Origin: Opitutales bacterium
Lineage (GTDB): Bacteria; Verrucomicrobiota; Verrucomicrobiia; Opitutales; Seribacteraceae
Assembly (NCBI GenBank): GCA_028101545.1
Contig: JAOHKZ010000013.1
Location: forward strand, 1-55,915
Direction of reading: 5' to 3'
DNA: 55,915 nucleotides
Under the pieces are notes generated by a model. The model saw only the letters and a list, made by a program, of their open reading frames with translations. It made no database searches and was not told the DNA's origin. Shown in pieces: positions 54,118-55,915 of the stretch (the stretch's first letter is position 1; every line of letters starts with the position of its first letter). A program made the translations under genes and the position numbers.

Positions 54118-55915
54118 ATGAAATATATTCTTAAGATAATCCCTCTATTTTTTTTTCATTTGCTGTCTGAATTTGTGGTCAATGGGAATGACTTCATAAC
54201 TCTCAAAGAAATTGATGGTAGGTCATGGCTTGTAAGGCCAAACGGGCAGCCTTTTTTCGCACATGGAATAACCCATGTAAGTAACAAAGACGCCAAACTA
54301 AACTACCAGAAGTTTTCACAAGCCTGTAAGAGTCTTGGTTTTAATGCTTATGGATATGGGTGCCCTGAAACACTCCGGAAGGATATGCCCTTTATCGAAA
54401 GTTGGAATCATCTGGTTCCAATTTCATATTATCGTGGGAAAAACGGGGTACAATTCCTTGATGTTTTCGATCCTAAGGTTCAGAAAAAACTTGAATACGG
54501 GGTTAAGGCGAAATGCTTAAGCAGCCGGAAAAACCCAAACACCATCGGCTATTGCTGGACGGACCTAGGATCATGGGCTTTGGAGAATCCATCCGGAAAA
54601 AACTGGGTGGAGTTCATTCGTCAACTACCTCAGAATACTCCTGGTCTAAAAGCATATCAAAATTTCATTACAAACTGGGAAGGAAGCTCAGAAAAGCAGC
54701 GTGATCTGGCCTTCCTTCGAATTATTGCCAAGGAATATTTCAAAGTAGTCGGCAATGCCCAACGCAAATATGCCCCTAGTCACTTAGTCTTTGGAGAACG
54801 TTTTGGAATAAATTCACTAAATATTTACAGAACAATTGTTCCTGAGGTTCTTGAGGAAATGCTTCCATATGTGGATGCCATTGCGATTCAACCACCATTT
54901 CAATCGAAATTTCCAAAAGAAGATTTCGATAATATTTTTCAACTAACCCAAAAACCTATTCTAATCTGCGATTTTGCAATTCGATTTAAAGAAGAAGGCA
55001 AAGACATTCGTAGTTGGAAACCTGAAAATGATTCAATTGCTGCAGGCAAAGCATATGTCCAATACATCAAAGATGCTTTCGAAACCGATTATATAATCGG
55101 TTCTTTTTGGTGTAACCCCGTCGACACGCCCAAAGGTTTCTCCAAGCAAGGGGTCAAACAAGGGTTCTTTGGGGAAGGGCTCACCGAACGGCCGGGTCTT
55201 CATCAGCAGGTTCGAGAATTAAATCATCATATCGTAGCAAGGACTCCGAAAACACTCCTAGCCAACAACGCGAAACTGGAAAAGCTTGCCTCGGGATACG
55301 AAACTGTGGAAGGACCGCTCTATGACGGGAAGGGCCATCTTCTCTTCACTGACATTACCAACCAACATATTTGGAAACTAAACCTGAAGACCCTTGATAC
55401 CACTCTCTTTCGAGACGAGACAGGCGGTGCCAATGGGCTCGCCTTTGACTCACAGGGACGATTGCTGATGTGCAAGCAAAAGGAGAAGAGCCTTACCCGC
55501 CTCGAGAAGGATGGGACGGAAACCGTCCTATTAAAGCCGACGAGGATTGGGGCAAAAAAGATGATTTACCCTGTGGGAGTAAACGATGTGGTAGTCGATC
55601 GCAAGGGACGGATCTATGTTACTGTGCCAGCTGCGGGATCCATATACCTTCTCGACTCCGATGGTAAAAATCCGCGGCAAGTCATCAGCGGACTGAAGGG
55701 GCCGAACGGCTTGATGCTATCACCGGATGAACAAACACTCTATGTATCCGAATACAAGGAGCAGAAGCTATATGCATTTGATGTCGATCCCAAAACCGGA
55801 AACCCCTCCGATCAAAGACTTTTCACCCAAGTCGAAATACCCAGCGAGTACGGATGTGACGGCATGACAGTAGACCATCTCGGCAACCTCTATTGTTCCG
55901 GTCCATACGCCGTGC
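54118..55915 (+). CDS. Agarase-like glycoside hydrolase fused to SMP-30/gluconolactonase (3' end outside window)
   Basis: At least 599 residues, open to the right edge. Signal peptide about 1-22. Residues about 25-375 look like an agarase-like glycoside hydrolase: WLVRPNGQPFFAHGITHVS, NPNTIGYCWTDLGSW, HLVFGERFG, VDAIAIQPPF and ILICDFAIRF, in the order of a (beta/alpha)8 enzyme. From about residue 380 an SMP-30/gluconolactonase propeller follows: VEGPLYDG (metal-binding Glu), GGANGLAFD, VGVNDVVVD, GPNGLMLSPDE. One polypeptide with a glycan-cleaving and a lactone-hydrolysing module is unusual. It starts 7 bp after the sulfatase stop. I checked the frame from the start to the edge and met no stop. 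Confidence 0.8.
   Translation, partial: MKYILKIIPLFFFHLLSEFVVNGNDFITLKEIDGRSWLVRPNGQPFFAHGITHVSNKDAKLNYQKFSQACKSLGFNAYGYGCPETLRKDMPFIESWNHLVPISYYRGKNGVQFLDVFDPKVQKKLEYGVKAKCLSSRKNPNTIGYCWTDLGSWALENPSGKNWVEFIRQLPQNTPGLKAYQNFITNWEGSSEKQRDLAFLRIIAKEYFKVVGNAQRKYAPSHLVFGERFGINSLNIYRTIVPEVLEEMLPYVDAIAIQPPFQSKFPKEDFDNIFQLTQKPILICDFAIRFKEEGKDIRSWKPENDSIAAGKAYVQYIKDAFETDYIIGSFWCNPVDTPKGFSKQGVKQGFFGEGLTERPGLHQQVRELNHHIVARTPKTLLANNAKLEKLASGYETVEGPLYDGKGHLLFTDITNQHIWKLNLKTLDTTLFRDETGGANGLAFDSQGRLLMCKQKEKSLTRLEKDGTETVLLKPTRIGAKKMIYPVGVNDVVVDRKGRIYVTVPAAGSIYLLDSDGKNPRQVISGLKGPNGLMLSPDEQTLYVSEYKEQKLYAFDVDPKTGNPSDQRLFTQVEIPSEYGCDGMTVDHLGNLYCSGPYAV

Noticed and set aside
1-55915. CRISPR array, tRNA, rRNA, transposase or integrase
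   Set aside because: No spaced repeat series, cloverleaf, rRNA stretch or DDE/tyrosine recombinase protein was found on either strand by reading.

Overview
The window looks like chromosomal DNA of a marine, polysaccharide-degrading member of the Planctomycetota-Verrucomicrobiota-Chlamydiota group, most likely a verrucomicrobium. Supporting this are the many secreted formylglycine sulfatases, a Tat-exported Gfo/Idh/MocA oxidoreductase, tandem DUF1592-type cytochrome proteins followed by a DUF1552 protein, ECF sigma factors paired with FecR-like anti-sigma proteins, and moderate GC (roughly 45-47% by eye). The phylum is an inference; there is no rRNA or marker gene in the window. All genes but one are on the + strand.

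Layout. 1-1.2 kb: end of a secreted zinc metallopeptidase. 1.3-10.1 kb: a Tat-exported oxidoreductase and sulfatases, one of which (7.1-10.1 kb) carries two complete sulfatase domains. 10.3-12.3 kb: ECF sigma factor plus FecR-like anti-sigma with a DNRLRE-type exterior domain. 12.5-21.2 kb: four more sulfatases (one with EF-hands, one with a carbohydrate-binding module), a small membrane protein, a secreted EEP phosphatase/nuclease and an HExxH protein. 21.3-25.2 kb: HAD phosphatase, lipoprotein, a decayed HAD remnant, a second ECF/FecR pair (PA14 exterior domain) and a glycine-zipper protein. 25.4-32.1 kb: two DUF1592-type cytochrome proteins in tandem and a DUF1552 protein. 32-37.2 kb: a scrambled zone holding a sulfatase, two ~100-bp direct repeats, a truncated sulfatase, a PadR/membrane-protein pair and an esterase. 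37.2-43.1 kb: EF-hand protein, sulfatase, scramblase-like protein, metallophosphoesterase and YdjM-like membrane protein. 43.3-47.5 kb: two fasciclin proteins followed by a SigK/RskA-type sigma/anti-sigma pair. 47.6-55.9 kb: hydrolase, three sulfatases, a GH33 sialidase and, running off the right edge, an agarase-like glycoside hydrolase fused to an SMP-30/gluconolactonase propeller.

Function. There are 13 intact sulfatase genes (14 catalytic domains) plus one remnant. All begin with a plausible signal peptide, so the locus probably desulfates a complex sulfated glycan (algal or host-like) outside the cytoplasm; the sialidase, agarase-like enzyme, esterase and lactonase would act on the same or related material. 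The two FecR-like anti-sigma proteins end in domains of the kind found in glycan-binding proteins and may sense substrate. No sulfatase-maturing enzyme (FGE or anSME), TonB/SusCD transporter, tRNA, rRNA, CRISPR array or transposase was seen.

Regulation. Three genes share the upstream motif TAAGGAAA-N10-TTACAT at a near-fixed distance from the start codon, a fourth has TTACAT at the same spacing, and the padR promoter places its -10 box 6 nt before ATG. This suggests leaderless or very short leaders for some first genes, whereas operon-internal genes (for example 23205 and 46591) have clear Shine-Dalgarno sequences.
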